From positions 1 through 16,802 of the forward strand of contig CAJTZI010000045.1 in NCBI GenBank assembly GCA_910584075.1: a DNA stretch of 16,802 bases, written 5' to 3'. Numbering within the stretch: position 1 is the first letter of the stretch; each line of letters opens with the position of its first letter. Position numbers and translations under genes: made by a program. The notes under the pieces were generated by a model. The model did not search any database, was not told the origin of the DNA, and saw only the letters and a program-made list of their open reading frames with translations. Positions 1 through 7,542 of the stretch are shown here, piece after piece. The stretch is from an uncultured Oscillibacter sp. GTDB taxonomy: Bacteria > Bacillota > Clostridia > Oscillospirales > Oscillospiraceae.

Positions 1-20
1 TCCACGCGGAATACTGGCAT
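1..20 (-). CDS. Start of replication-initiator-like ICE gene (partial)
   Basis: Only the first codons are present, reading M-P-V-F-R-V-(E/D), with a strong AAAGGAGGG Shine-Dalgarno site seven bases before the ATG at 18-20. Proteins beginning M(P/A)VFRVEK are commonly the replisome-organiser / replication initiator A-like proteins near one end of clostridial conjugative elements. The gene runs out of the window to the left. The strong ribosome site makes a real start likely. The family assignment rests on memory of a short N-terminal signature. Confidence 0.45.
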
Positions 21-51
21 GGTTCGACCCTCCTTTCGGTGTCTGGACATG

Positions 52-96
52 AAAAAAGCGGCGTCCCATCTCCCCGGCAGGGGATATGAACGCCGC
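52..96 (-). terminator. Strong intrinsic terminator or attenuator before the element gene
   Basis: On the minus strand the arms GCGGCGT (90-96) and ACGCCGC (58-64) enclose an inner near-perfect stem (ATATCCCC/GGGGAGAT, loop TGCC) and are followed by six T (57-52). It sits only about 30 bases before the ATG of the element gene, so it must be read through for that gene to be transcribed from further upstream. It may insulate the element from host transcription or act as an attenuator. Confidence 0.8.
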
Positions 97-132
97 TCAT
101 GCGCCGATATTCGATTTTTTAGTACATATCAT
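97..132 (-). promoter_or_regulatory. Possible leader-peptide ORF ahead of the attenuator
   Basis: A tiny frame (M-I-C-T-K-K-S-N-I-G-A-stop) ends exactly where the terminator stem begins. Placement directly before a terminator is what leader-peptide attenuation uses, and conjugative elements are known for it (for example tet(M) leaders). The ribosome site is weak (GGCGGGC) and its ATG overlaps the TGA of the cas3 fusion frame, so chance is a real alternative. Confidence 0.25.
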
Positions 133-1664
133 GCTTGCCCGCCGCTCGAAAACCTTGATTTTCCTATACTTTCAGAAGTTACGTTATCTAACCTCAGCTT
201 TAGCCGGGCCCGGATCTCCTTCAGCATGGCCTTCCGGTGGGCAGGGTACATCAGGGTGGACAGATGGAAGGCTCCCTCTTTGTCCAGCAGGCCATAGACC
301 GTCTGTGCGCTTTTACGGCTGTTGACAACGCACAGAGCCTGTTTTTGTCCGCCGATCCGCTCTGCCACAGTCTCCCAGGACAGCTTTCCTTCCCTCCGGA
401 AGGTGACACGCTGGAATATCTCCTGATGGAACATCTCTCGAGGACACAACTCGACCGCAGGCCGGTCCGGCAGAAATTCCCGGAATATTCCGTCCAGCGC
501 AGGTTGAGTCGCGGTACACAGCACAGCGGAAGCGCCGTAACCCTTGACCAGCTGGGCAATGGCACAGACGCAGGGACGGAGATAAGGGACAGGCAGCATC
601 TGCGCTTCGTCAAAAATAATGACGCTTTGGGCCAGATTGTGCAGCTTGCGGCACTGGGAGGAGCGGTTGGCGAAAAGCGATTCAAAAAACTGTACCGCTG
701 TAGTCACCACCACTGGCATGTCCCAGTTTTCGGTCGCCCTGGCCAGTCTGGCATTCTCCGGCCCGGCTTCGTCCTCAATATCGTACAGAACACCGGAATG
801 ATGCTCCAGAACATTCTCATCCCCCAGGATATCCCGAAAAACCTGGGCATTCTGCTCAATGATGGAGGTATAGGGAATCACATAAATCAACCGGCGCAGT
901 CCATATGTACGGGCGTGACGCAGCGCAAAGGCCAGCGACGCCACTGTTTTGCCTCCGCCTGTAGGGATGGTCAGGGTAAACAGTCCCGGACTTTGGACCT
1001 CCCCCTGTTCCATGCAGCGCTCTAAAATCCCACACCGTTCCCGGTTCAACTCGCTCTGAGGCGGAAACCAACTGGAGACATAGGTCCGGAGCTTGTCCTC
1101 CAGCATCTCCATCGGCTCTCCCCCACTCCGCTCCTTCTCTCCGCCCGCCATAAAGGTTTCTGTATCCAGAAAGTCCCCATCCACCAGACAGGAATAGAGC
1201 ATCCTGGTAAAAAACATCTCCTCCAGCGGACCGGAGAACCTCCGTTTGGGGACAGCGGGCAGCTTGAATTCCTTCTCCCAGTCCCCGTAGGGCTCCAGTT
1301 TTCCCAGGGCGGCCCTTCTCATGCGTCCCCAGAAGGTCCCCTCCTCCCAGTGATCCCCCTGTCCACCCCCATCGGGCAGGCCGCCGTGGTGCCCCGCTAC
1401 GGCGAAAGCGGAGCAGATCTGTTCCCGCTTGCAGCATTCCGCCGCGCCGACAGTGGCGTGATCCACATGTTCTGTGCTCCCCTGAAGCCGGCGCTGGAAG
1501 GCCGCAGAATATTTCCCTAGGTCGTGGGCCAGTCCGGCAAGCCGTCCCTGGTCCTCCGCTCTAAAGGCGGCAGCAAATCCGGCACACAACTCCGCCGTTC
1601 CATTCAGGTGCTCTAACACGGTCTGCCTCCGTCCATCCTGGGAAATATGGGCAAGATATACCAT
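129..1664 (-). pseudogene. cas3: Truncated CRISPR helicase-nuclease Cas3 (type I-C-like)
   Basis: Cas3 nicks and degrades DNA recruited by Cascade. The HD nuclease is visible in residues 1-160: H47-D48 in AHDLGK, D68-H69, and HHGGLPD at 92-98. The SF2 helicase part starts near 225 with Walker A TGGGKT (K239), the DEAQ box at 352-355 and TATQ near 385. Similarity ends at about K489 and the last 22 residues are encoded by the inserted element. At 511 residues it lacks roughly a third of the usual 700-800, including helicase motifs V and VI, so ATP-driven translocation should be lost. The HD domain is intact and could still be made from the remaining promoter. The start ATG is preceded by AGGAAG at nine bases. 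No other cas gene or repeat array is in the window; cas5, cas8 and cas7 would be expected to the left, beyond the insertion. Confidence 0.85.
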
Positions 1665-1697
1665 TTTATCCCACTTCCTTTCCGCTATTTCTGTATC

Positions 1698-1726
1698 ATT
1701 TTACCATTCTTGGAAGCAAATGTAAA
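1698..1726 (-). promoter_or_regulatory. Sigma-A promoter of cas3
   Basis: On the minus strand TTTACA (1721-1726) and TAAAAT (1698-1703) are separated by exactly 17 bases and lie about 35 bases before the cas3 ATG. The rest of the 1665-1936 gap holds the ligA terminator and nothing else that I recognise; there is no CRISPR repeat. Confidence 0.7.
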
Positions 1727-1872
1727 GCATTCATTTGCGGCTGTCAGCAGCTCCGCTCCCCCATTCTACCCTGTCGGTACTGGCGAAGGCCTGCAGCTGG
1801 CCAAGGACAAAATGAACCAAAAAAACGTGTATTATCTAAACCCCGCATTCGATAAATAAGAAAAGAAATACA

Positions 1873-1909
1873 GAAAACCCCGGGACGGAGAACAATCTCC
1901 GGCCCGGGG
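1873..1909 (-). terminator. ligA terminator
   Basis: CCCCGGG (1878-1884) pairs with CCCGGGG (1903-1909) and CGGAGA (1886-1891) with TCTCCG (1896-1901), with a single mismatch between them and a 4-base loop. On the minus strand it is followed by TTTTCT. It lies about 30 bases past the ligA stop and closes the murD-yunB-ligA unit. Confidence 0.88.
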
Positions 1910-1936
1910 CTTTCATTCTGGCCGAAACGAGTATGC

Positions 1937-3913
1937 TCACTCTAACATCTTTGCAAACTCCTCCTCCGTCAGGACAGGAATTCCCATATCCTGGGCCTTT
2001 TTCAGCTTGCTGCCGGCGGCCTCTCCGGCTACCACATAGGTGGTGCGCTTGGAAACAGATCCGGCGGTCTTGCCGCCCCGCTCCTCAATCATGGCCTGTG
2101 CGGCCTTGCGGTCAAACCGGGTGAGAGTCCCTGTAAGAACGAAGGTCATTCCGGCAAACCGCTCATCCACCAACTGTTGAGTACTCTCCATATTGACGCC
2201 CGCCTCTCGCAGGCGGCAGATTAAATCCTGAGACTGAGGCTCCGCCAGATAGTCTTTGATGCACTGGGCTGTAATCTCTCCCACATCATTGATCTCCGTC
2301 AGCTCTTCCAAAGAGGCCGCCTCCAGAGCGTCAAAGGTCTTGAAATGGGCGGCCAGAACCTTGGCGGCCTTCTCCCCCACCTGGCGGATGCCGAGACCGT
2401 AGATCAGCCTGCTCAGGTCGTTGCCCTTGGACTTCTCAAGGGCGTGGATCAGGTTCTCCGCCGACTTGGCCCCCATGCGGTCCAGCTTGGCCACATCAGC
2501 GGCGTGGAGCGCGTACAGATCGGCGGCGTTCCGAACAAGACCGCTGTCCACCAGCTGCTGGACCACGGCAGGGCCGAGCCCTTCAATATCCATGGCGTCC
2601 CGGCTGGCAAAATGGGTGATGTTGCGCAGCAGCTGGGCGGGACACTCCGCACCAGTACAGCGGAGTGCGGCACCGTCCGGGTCCCGGCGCACAGGAGCGC
2701 CGCAGACCGGGCAGATCTCCGGCAGAAAATAGGACTCTGCGCCCTCCGGGCGCCTGGAGGCATCCACTTCCACGATCTCCGGAATGATCTCCCCCGCCTT
2801 CTGCACGATCACCGTGTCGCCGATCCGGATGTCCTTCTCGGTGATATAGTCCTGGTTGTGAAGGGTGGCGCTGGTGACGGTGGTCCCTGCCAGGCGGACC
2901 GGCTCCAGCACGGCCTTGGGCGTCAAAACGCCGGTACGTCCCACCTGGATGACAATATCCAGCACTTTGGATGGCTTTTTCTCAGGCGGGTACTTATAGG
3001 CCACTGCCCACTTGGGAAATTTGGCAGTACTGCCCAGCGCAGAGCGGTCTGACAAGGCATTGATCTTTACAACTGCGCCATCAATATCAAAGGGGTACTG
3101 CAGCCGCTCGTCGTTGATGCGGTTGATCTCCGCCTGACAGGCGGAGACGCCTGAGAGCGTTGTGTGAGGGATAACCTTAAACCGCTGGGAGGCCAGATAG
3201 TCCAGTGTTCCGGCGTGGGTAGAGAACTCCCTGCCCTCCGCCAGCTGCAGGTTGAAGACCTGGATATCCAGCCGCCGCTCCGCGCAGATCTTCGGGTCCA
3301 GCTGCCGCAGAGAACCGGCGGCGGCGTTCCGGGGATTGGCCATCAGGGGCTTCCCCTGCAATTCCCGCATGGCGTTGATCTCCTCAAACACCGACCGGGC
3401 CATGTAGACCTCTCCCCGAACGATCAGACGAGGCAGCTTCTCCGGCAGCGTCATGGGGATGGAACGGATGGTCTTGAGATTTTCTGTCACGTCCTCCCCT
3501 GTCAGGCCGTCACCCCGGGTAGCCCCCCGGACAAAGACGCCGTCCCGATACTCCAGTGCCACAGAGAGTCCGTCTACCTTGGGCTCTATGGAGTACTCCG
3601 CCTGAGTTCCCAGGGCCTCGTCCATCCGCTGGCAGAACTCCTCCACTTCCCCGGCATTGAACACGTCCTGGAGGCTCTCCAGAGGCACCTCATGGGTATA
3701 GGTAGAGAATCCGTCCAGGAGCTTTCCACCGATGCGCTGGGTGGGGGAATCCGGCGTGATCTCCTCAGGGTGGGCCGCCTCCAGCTCCTCCAGGCGGCGG
3801 TTCAGCAGGTCGTACTCCCGGTCGCTCATAGTGGGCGCGTCCAGTACATAGTAGCGGTATCCGTTTTCGTTCAATATGTCTCGCAGCTGTCTGATCTCCT
3901 CGCGGTAGTCCAT
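1937..3913 (-). CDS. ligA: NAD-dependent DNA ligase LigA
   Basis: Essential bacterial ligase that seals nicks in replication and repair using NAD+. The 658-residue length fits the family. In order: the Ia/adenylation domain with catalytic K112 in PKVDG and the conserved ATRGDG loop near 131-136, an OB fold near 310-390, a four-cysteine zinc finger (C401, C404, C419, C424), helix-hairpin-helix repeats around 440-560, and a C-terminal BRCT domain (about 585-658). An ATG five codons upstream (3928) is also in frame, but it overlaps the GGAGG ribosome site that lies eight bases before the ATG at 3913, so the shorter start is chosen. The ribosome site directly follows the yunB stop, suggesting translational coupling in one transcript. 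Confidence 0.95.
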   Translation of the reverse strand: MDYREEIRQLRDILNENGYRYYVLDAPTMSDREYDLLNRRLEELEAAHPEEITPDSPTQRIGGKLLDGFSTYTHEVPLESLQDVFNAGEVEEFCQRMDEALGTQAEYSIEPKVDGLSVALEYRDGVFVRGATRGDGLTGEDVTENLKTIRSIPMTLPEKLPRLIVRGEVYMARSVFEEINAMRELQGKPLMANPRNAAAGSLRQLDPKICAERRLDIQVFNLQLAEGREFSTHAGTLDYLASQRFKVIPHTTLSGVSACQAEINRINDERLQYPFDIDGAVVKINALSDRSALGSTAKFPKWAVAYKYPPEKKPSKVLDIVIQVGRTGVLTPKAVLEPVRLAGTTVTSATLHNQDYITEKDIRIGDTVIVQKAGEIIPEIVEVDASRRPEGAESYFLPEICPVCGAPVRRDPDGAALRCTGAECPAQLLRNITHFASRDAMDIEGLGPAVVQQLVDSGLVRNAADLYALHAADVAKLDRMGAKSAENLIHALEKSKGNDLSRLIYGLGIRQVGEKAAKVLAAHFKTFDALEAASLEELTEINDVGEITAQCIKDYLAEPQSQDLICRLREAGVNMESTQQLVDERFAGMTFVLTGTLTRFDRKAAQAMIEERGGKTAGSVSKRTTYVVAGEAAGSKLKKAQDMGIPVLTEEEFAKMLE

Positions 3914-3929
3914 GGGAAAGTCCTCCATA

Positions 3930-4622
3930 TCAGTTGGTACTCAGGATATATTCGTCATAGTTGGATGGAACGGTGGCGAAATAGGTGTAGGTGTCCGGCA
4001 CGGAGCCCACAATGATGGTCTCCGCCACAGTGACGGCGTTGGACACCTGGGTATCCGCCGTAAAACCGGGCAGCAGGATGCTGACGTAGACCTCAATATT
4101 GAGGACAATCTGGTGCTTGGTCTGGTTGATGCCGGCGGAGATAAACTCATTTTCAAACCAGGCAGAGGAGCTCCCCACCGACTCCATCCGCACAGAGATC
4201 TCCGGCCCGCGCCCAGCCAGCAGCACAGATCCGCTGAGACTTCCTATGGAGATGGACAGATCCTGAGGCGGCACCTGATCGATTCGCTCCAGAATGATGT
4301 CCAGAATATCCGACTGGAGCCGGTTGCAGGCCACCATGTTGCTGTGGACGGCGGTGATCCTGCCCTCGTAATCCTTTTCAAAGGAGACCAGCTTCTCATA
4401 GCTGATCTCACCGCTGTCAATGGCCTCCTGCACAGACCGGGAGATGATGGAATTCACCACAAAGGAAACCCTGGTAGCCGCCAGACTCTCCAGCACCGGA
4501 CGCAGGTGAGCCGTAGTCAGAATCAGAGATGAGATGACCATCACTGCCAGTGCAAACACAAGAGACCGCAGCAGTGTCCGGCGGTTGAGCCAGCGGCGGT
4601 AATAGAAAAATCCAGGCCTCAT
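3930..4622 (-). CDS. yunB: Sporulation protein YunB family
   Basis: YunB is a mother-cell (sigma-E controlled in Bacillus) protein needed for efficient spore formation; its biochemical role is unknown. The protein has a basic N-terminus, one membrane segment near residues 19-38, then an external alpha/beta domain with the family's conserved stretches (FVVNSIISRSVQEAI, VHSNMVACNRLQSDI and a QTKHQI segment). The ATG at 4622 has GGAGGGGG eight bases upstream; a TTG start seven codons earlier would contain that ribosome site, so it is rejected. The gene lies 50 bases after murD and its stop is one base before the ligA ribosome-site region. Its presence says the host is, or descends from, a spore former. 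Confidence 0.85.
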   Translation of the reverse strand: MRPGFFYYRRWLNRRTLLRSLVFALAVMVISSLILTTAHLRPVLESLAATRVSFVVNSIISRSVQEAIDSGEISYEKLVSFEKDYEGRITAVHSNMVACNRLQSDILDIILERIDQVPPQDLSISIGSLSGSVLLAGRGPEISVRMESVGSSSAWFENEFISAGINQTKHQIVLNIEVYVSILLPGFTADTQVSNAVTVAETIIVGSVPDTYTYFATVPSNYDEYILSTN

Positions 4623-4672
4623 AAGCGCCACCCCCTCCGCCAATTTTATGCGGCGGCGGCTTGGCCTTACTA

Positions 4673-6049
4673 CTATTTCAATGTGTTGACAATCTCTTTG
4701 AAGACTCTGCCCCGCTCCATGAAGTTGGTGAAACGGTCAAAAGAGGTGCTGGCTGGTGAGAGCATCACCACATCGCCCTCCTCTGCCCGGCACCGGGCCA
4801 GAGAGACGGCCTCCCGGTAGTCCTCCACATCTGCGATCTCCAATCCGGCGTAGTTCTCCGCCTGGGCCACAGCGCGGCGAATCACCTCCGCCGTGGCACC
4901 GCAGAGAATCAGCAGCTTGACATGCTCGTTGATCTCCGGCCCCAAGGCATCATAGGGAATGCCCTTGTCCTTGCCGCCGGCAATGAGGATGATCTTTTGC
5001 TCAAAGGAGCGAAGTCCGGCAATGGTACGGCTGGGACTGGAGGCAATGGAATCGTTGTAGTAGCGTACGCCGTTCAGCTCCCGCACCAGCTCAATGCGGT
5101 GTTCCACGCCGCCAAACTCTGCGGCAAACTTGCGGATGATCTCATCGGGAACAAGGCCGTCCACGGCGGCAATGGCCGCCATGTAATTCTCAACATTGTG
5201 AACACCGGGCAGCTTGATGCAGGAGCGGCGCAGGACCTCCCGCTCCGCACCGCCGCCCCGGGCGATTATGGCATCTCCCCGCAGAAATACGCCATCCTCC
5301 ACCTCCCGCCGCCGGGAGAACAGCCGTGCCCGTCCCGGAACACGGCCGGATTCCTCAAGAGTAATATCATTGTCGGCGTTTAGTACGGCTATATCCTCCG
5401 CCGACTGATGTGTAAAGATATTCTCCTTTGCAGAAATGTACTCCGCGAAATCCCTGTGAACGTCCAGATGATTGGGGGCCAGATTGGTGACAACGGCAAT
5501 GCTGGGGCTGCGGGTCATGGTCATCAGCTGGAATGAGCTCAGTTCCAGTACGGCCACATCCTCCACACTCATCTCCCCGGTCTCCGCCAGCAGTGGATGT
5601 CCGATGTTCCCTCCCAGGTGGACGGTTTTTCCGGCGGCCCTTAGAAGCTCCGCGATGATGGTAGTGGTGGTGGTCTTGCCGTCACTTCCGGTTACCGCAA
5701 TTTTGGCACAAGGACAGACCTCGAAGAAAACCTCCATCTCGCTGGTCAGAAGGCTCCCCCGCTCCACGGCGGCGGCCAGCTCCGGAAGATCGGGTCGCAT
5801 TCCGGGAGTGCGGAAAATAATGTCCTGATCCAGATTCCGGAGGTATTCCTCCCCCAGATGCAGGCGGCAGCCTCTTCCCTCCAGCTCCTCCGCCAGAGGG
5901 CCCAGGGCATCCCGGCTCTTTCTGTCACAGGCGGTAACAGCAATGCCCCGGGAGAGCAGCAGCCGGATCAGCGGCTGGTTGGAAACACCGATGCCGATGA
6001 CAGCCACCGTCTTATTTTGTAAGCTTTTTAAGTATTCCTCAAATGTCAT
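4673..6049 (-). CDS. murD: UDP-N-acetylmuramoyl-L-alanine--D-glutamate ligase MurD
   Basis: Cytoplasmic Mur ligase that adds D-glutamate to UDP-MurNAc-L-Ala in peptidoglycan precursor synthesis, with ATP. Domains: N-terminal UDP-binding Rossmann fold with VIGIGVSN near 17-24, central ATPase with P-loop GSDGKT (121-126) and the NHLDVH motif, and a C-terminal ligase domain with the substrate-loop region YNDSIASSP and the late SPASTSFD motif that distinguishes MurD. The 458-residue length is normal. GAGGAG lies eight bases before the ATG. It is the first gene of the murD-yunB-ligA run and has its own promoter. It is not next to the rest of a dcw cluster. Confidence 0.95.
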   Translation of the reverse strand: MTFEEYLKSLQNKTVAVIGIGVSNQPLIRLLLSRGIAVTACDRKSRDALGPLAEELEGRGCRLHLGEEYLRNLDQDIIFRTPGMRPDLPELAAAVERGSLLTSEMEVFFEVCPCAKIAVTGSDGKTTTTTIIAELLRAAGKTVHLGGNIGHPLLAETGEMSVEDVAVLELSSFQLMTMTRSPSIAVVTNLAPNHLDVHRDFAEYISAKENIFTHQSAEDIAVLNADNDITLEESGRVPGRARLFSRRREVEDGVFLRGDAIIARGGGAEREVLRRSCIKLPGVHNVENYMAAIAAVDGLVPDEIIRKFAAEFGGVEHRIELVRELNGVRYYNDSIASSPSRTIAGLRSFEQKIILIAGGKDKGIPYDALGPEINEHVKLLILCGATAEVIRRAVAQAENYAGLEIADVEDYREAVSLARCRAEEGDVVMLSPASTSFDRFTNFMERGRVFKEIVNTLK

Positions 6050-6092
6050 GGAAACCGCTCCTCACATGTTCAAGCAAAAAATAGACACCCAA

Positions 6093-6121
6093 ATTATACC
6101 GCAAGCGGCGGCGAATTACAA
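6093..6121 (-). promoter_or_regulatory. murD promoter
   Basis: On the minus strand TTGTAA (6116-6121) and a perfect TATAAT (6093-6098) are 17 bases apart, about 45 bases before the murD start. It is divergent from the hydrolase promoter, whose -35 box is 30 bases away. Confidence 0.75.
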
Positions 6122-6150
6122 CGAGACAGGGAAATTTTCTCCTTCCGATC

Positions 6151-6179
6151 TTGCCGGAAGCGCCGCGCCGTGATATGAT
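6151..6179 (+). promoter_or_regulatory. Promoter of the alpha/beta hydrolase gene
   Basis: TTGCCG (6151-6156) and TATGAT (6174-6179) are 17 bases apart, 35 bases before the ATG at 6215. A strong AAGGAGGTG ribosome site lies between them and the start. Confidence 0.7.
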
Positions 6180-6214
6180 GGGTGCCAGTATAGACGCATA
6201 AGGAGGTGTCGGCC

Positions 6215-6925
6215 ATGGAGCCGCGAATTTTTCAAACTGACGCCATCCCCTGCGCTCTCTGGGGGGCGGATTCAAACCGGGTCATCGTGGCCGTTCATGG
6301 AGCGCAGTCTCACAAAGAGGACACGCCCTTCCGGCTTTTGGCCCAAACTGCCCAGGGCTGTCAGGTCCTCAGCTTTGATCTTCCGGAGCACGGGGCGCGG
6401 CGGGAACAGTCCGCTCTTTGCAAGCCGCCGGTCTGTGTTCAGGACCTCTCCGCCGTGCTGGACTACGCCGGGGCCCGGTGGGACCACGTCGGGCTGTTTG
6501 CCGTCAGCATGGGCGCCTATTTCAGCCTGCTTGCCTGTGGGGACCGTCGGATTGAGAGGGCCTGGTTCCTCTCTCCTGTGGTGGATATGGGCGCTCTGAT
6601 CCACAGCATGATGGCCTGGTTCGATGTGTCCCCGGAGCGGCTGGAGCGGGAGCGAACCATACCAACGCCCATGGGCCAGACGCTCTGCTGGGATTCCTTC
6701 TGCTATGTGCGGGAGCACCCCATCTGCCACTGGTCCATTCCCACAGAGATTTTGACGGGAGGCCGGGACACGCTGTGTGATCCGGCGGTGACGGCGAATT
6801 TCGTGAAGCGGTTCTCCTGCCGTCTACGGACGGCGGAGACTGCGGAGCACTGGTTCCACACGGAGGAGGACCTGTCCGCCCTGGAGCGGTGGCTGCGGGA
6901 GACCGGAGGAGATTTTATCCGTTGA
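6215..6925 (+). CDS. Alpha/beta hydrolase fold protein, unknown substrate
   Basis: A 236-residue cytoplasmic protein with no signal peptide. The fold shows as VIVAVHGAQSHKED (oxyanion region, H28-G29), the nucleophile elbow AVSMGAY with S98 (alanine replaces the usual first glycine of GxSxG), ILTGGRDTLCD with the probable acid D185, and a terminal histidine (H212 or H215 in EHWFHTEED). It resembles small serine hydrolases/esterases, but the substrate cannot be inferred. The ATG at 6215 follows AAGGAGG by about seven bases; an upstream in-frame GTG lies inside that site and is rejected. The stop codon is embedded in the -35 box of rnpB. Confidence 0.75.
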   Translation: MEPRIFQTDAIPCALWGADSNRVIVAVHGAQSHKEDTPFRLLAQTAQGCQVLSFDLPEHGARREQSALCKPPVCVQDLSAVLDYAGARWDHVGLFAVSMGAYFSLLACGDRRIERAWFLSPVVDMGALIHSMMAWFDVSPERLERERTIPTPMGQTLCWDSFCYVREHPICHWSIPTEILTGGRDTLCDPAVTANFVKRFSCRLRTAETAEHWFHTEEDLSALERWLRETGGDFIR

Positions 6926-6950
6926 CAATCCCCCGCCTTTCCTGTAAAAT
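6922..6950 (+). promoter_or_regulatory. rnpB promoter overlapping the hydrolase stop codon
   Basis: A perfect TTGACA (6922-6927) and TAAAAT (6945-6950) with 17-base spacing place the start of transcription near 6957, exactly where the RNase P RNA P1 helix begins. The TGA of the preceding gene is bases 2-4 of the -35 hexamer. Confidence 0.85.
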
Positions 6951-6956
6951 AAACAG

Positions 6957-7489
6957 GCGAGTAAAACAGACGGTCGCGTGGGCAGGCCGAAAGGCCGTCC
7001 ATGAGGAAAGTCCGGGCTCCACAGGGCAAGGATAACGGGTAACGCCCGCCGAAGGCGACTTCAGGAAAAGTGCAACAGAGATATACCGCCATTGCGGTAA
7101 AACCGTGCTGATAAGGAAAAAAGGAATGTCTGCGCCTCCGGCGGCCGCGAAGCGGAGCCGGAGAGCGGGGGAAAGTGTGAAAGGGGGCCGGCGAGGCCCG
7201 CCTTTCACGATTTCAATCAACCCCGCCGCAGCGGACCGCCCCAGAGGGGCGGACACCTTTCCACCCTTACCATTGCGGTTTTGCCGCAATGGTAAGGGTG
7301 GAAAGGTGTGGTAAGAGCGCACCCGACGGCTGGGAACTGTCCGTCGCTGTAAACTCTATCCGGAGCAACACCGTGGGAGGACACGAAGGCTGGCCCGGCC
7401 GTCCTCAGGAGGTGGCTTGAGCGTGCCGGCAACGGTGCGCCTAGATAGATGACTGTCAAATACAGAACCCGGCTTACAGTTTTGCTCGC
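6957..7489 (+). ncRNA. rnpB: RNase P RNA, type A, with greatly expanded P12 region
   Basis: Catalytic RNA that removes 5' leaders from pre-tRNAs. P1 is visible as GCGAGTAAAAC (6957-6967) with GTTTTGCTCGC (7479-7489). The conserved signatures are present: GAGGAAAGTCCGGGCTCC with CAGGGCA, GCAACAGAGA, GGTAAGAGCGCACC, GTAAACTC and ACAGAACCCGGCTTA. At about 533 nt it is far longer than the usual 350-400. The surplus is at 7105-7276, in the position of P12. P12 itself is 7091-7104 pairing with 7277-7290 (14 pairs, one G-U). Inside are hairpins at 7136-7163, 7165-7226 (outer pairs GCGGGG/CCCCGC, inner stem 7177-7208) and 7236-7252, then a perfect palindrome at 7253-7309 that takes in conserved core bases. 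Confidence 0.95.
7253..7309 (+). repeat. Perfect 26-bp palindrome inside rnpB
   Basis: Arm 7253-7278 is the exact reverse complement of 7284-7309, with a TTTTG loop (7279-7283) and no mismatch in 26 pairs. The right arm contains the conserved core GGTAAGGGTGGAAAGG. The left arm can instead pair imperfectly with the 5' P12 strand (7091-7130), so the two pairings exclude each other. Confidence 0.9.
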
Positions 7490-7498
7490 AAAAAGTAT

Positions 7499-7534
7499 GG
7501 CCCCGGCTGCGGAATACGCGGCCGGGGCCTTGTC
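7499..7534 (+). terminator. rnpB terminator, possibly bidirectional
   Basis: GGCCCCGGC (7499-7507) pairs with GCCGGGGCC (7521-7529), with additional inner GC pairs, followed by TTGTCT on the plus strand. The minus side has ATACTTTTT after the stem. It therefore probably also ends transcripts of the convergent XRE gene, which stops at 7543. Confidence 0.75.
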
Positions 7535-7542
7535 TCATGGTT

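Larger units (their letters stand above)
1..197 (-). mobile_element. End of an integrated mobile element (ICE-like) interrupting cas3
   Basis: Cas3 similarity stops abruptly near position 197, after the residues IRARLK, where the family normally continues into helicase motifs V and VI. From there leftwards the sequence is more AT-rich. It carries a strong terminator and then a ribosome site plus the start of a gene beginning MPVFRV, which I recognise as the usual N-terminus of replication-initiator-like proteins of clostridial integrative conjugative elements. The element body lies left of the window. The exact junction cannot be fixed without the empty site; 185-200 is the plausible range. 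The element identity is inference from seven codons and the broken cas3. Confidence 0.6.

Noticed and set aside
160..180. GAAAGTATAGGAA on the minus strand, identical to one 13-base half of the yeast FRT site
   Set aside because: There is no inverted second half at the right spacing and nothing else points to an engineered sequence; most likely chance or part of the element's own end.
1665..1936. Possible CRISPR array or leader next to cas3
   Set aside because: No repeated unit is present; the gap is explained by the cas3 promoter and ligA terminator.
7105..7322. Small open frames through the rnpB insert
   Set aside because: They cross conserved RNase P RNA structure and a perfect palindrome; the region is better explained as RNA.
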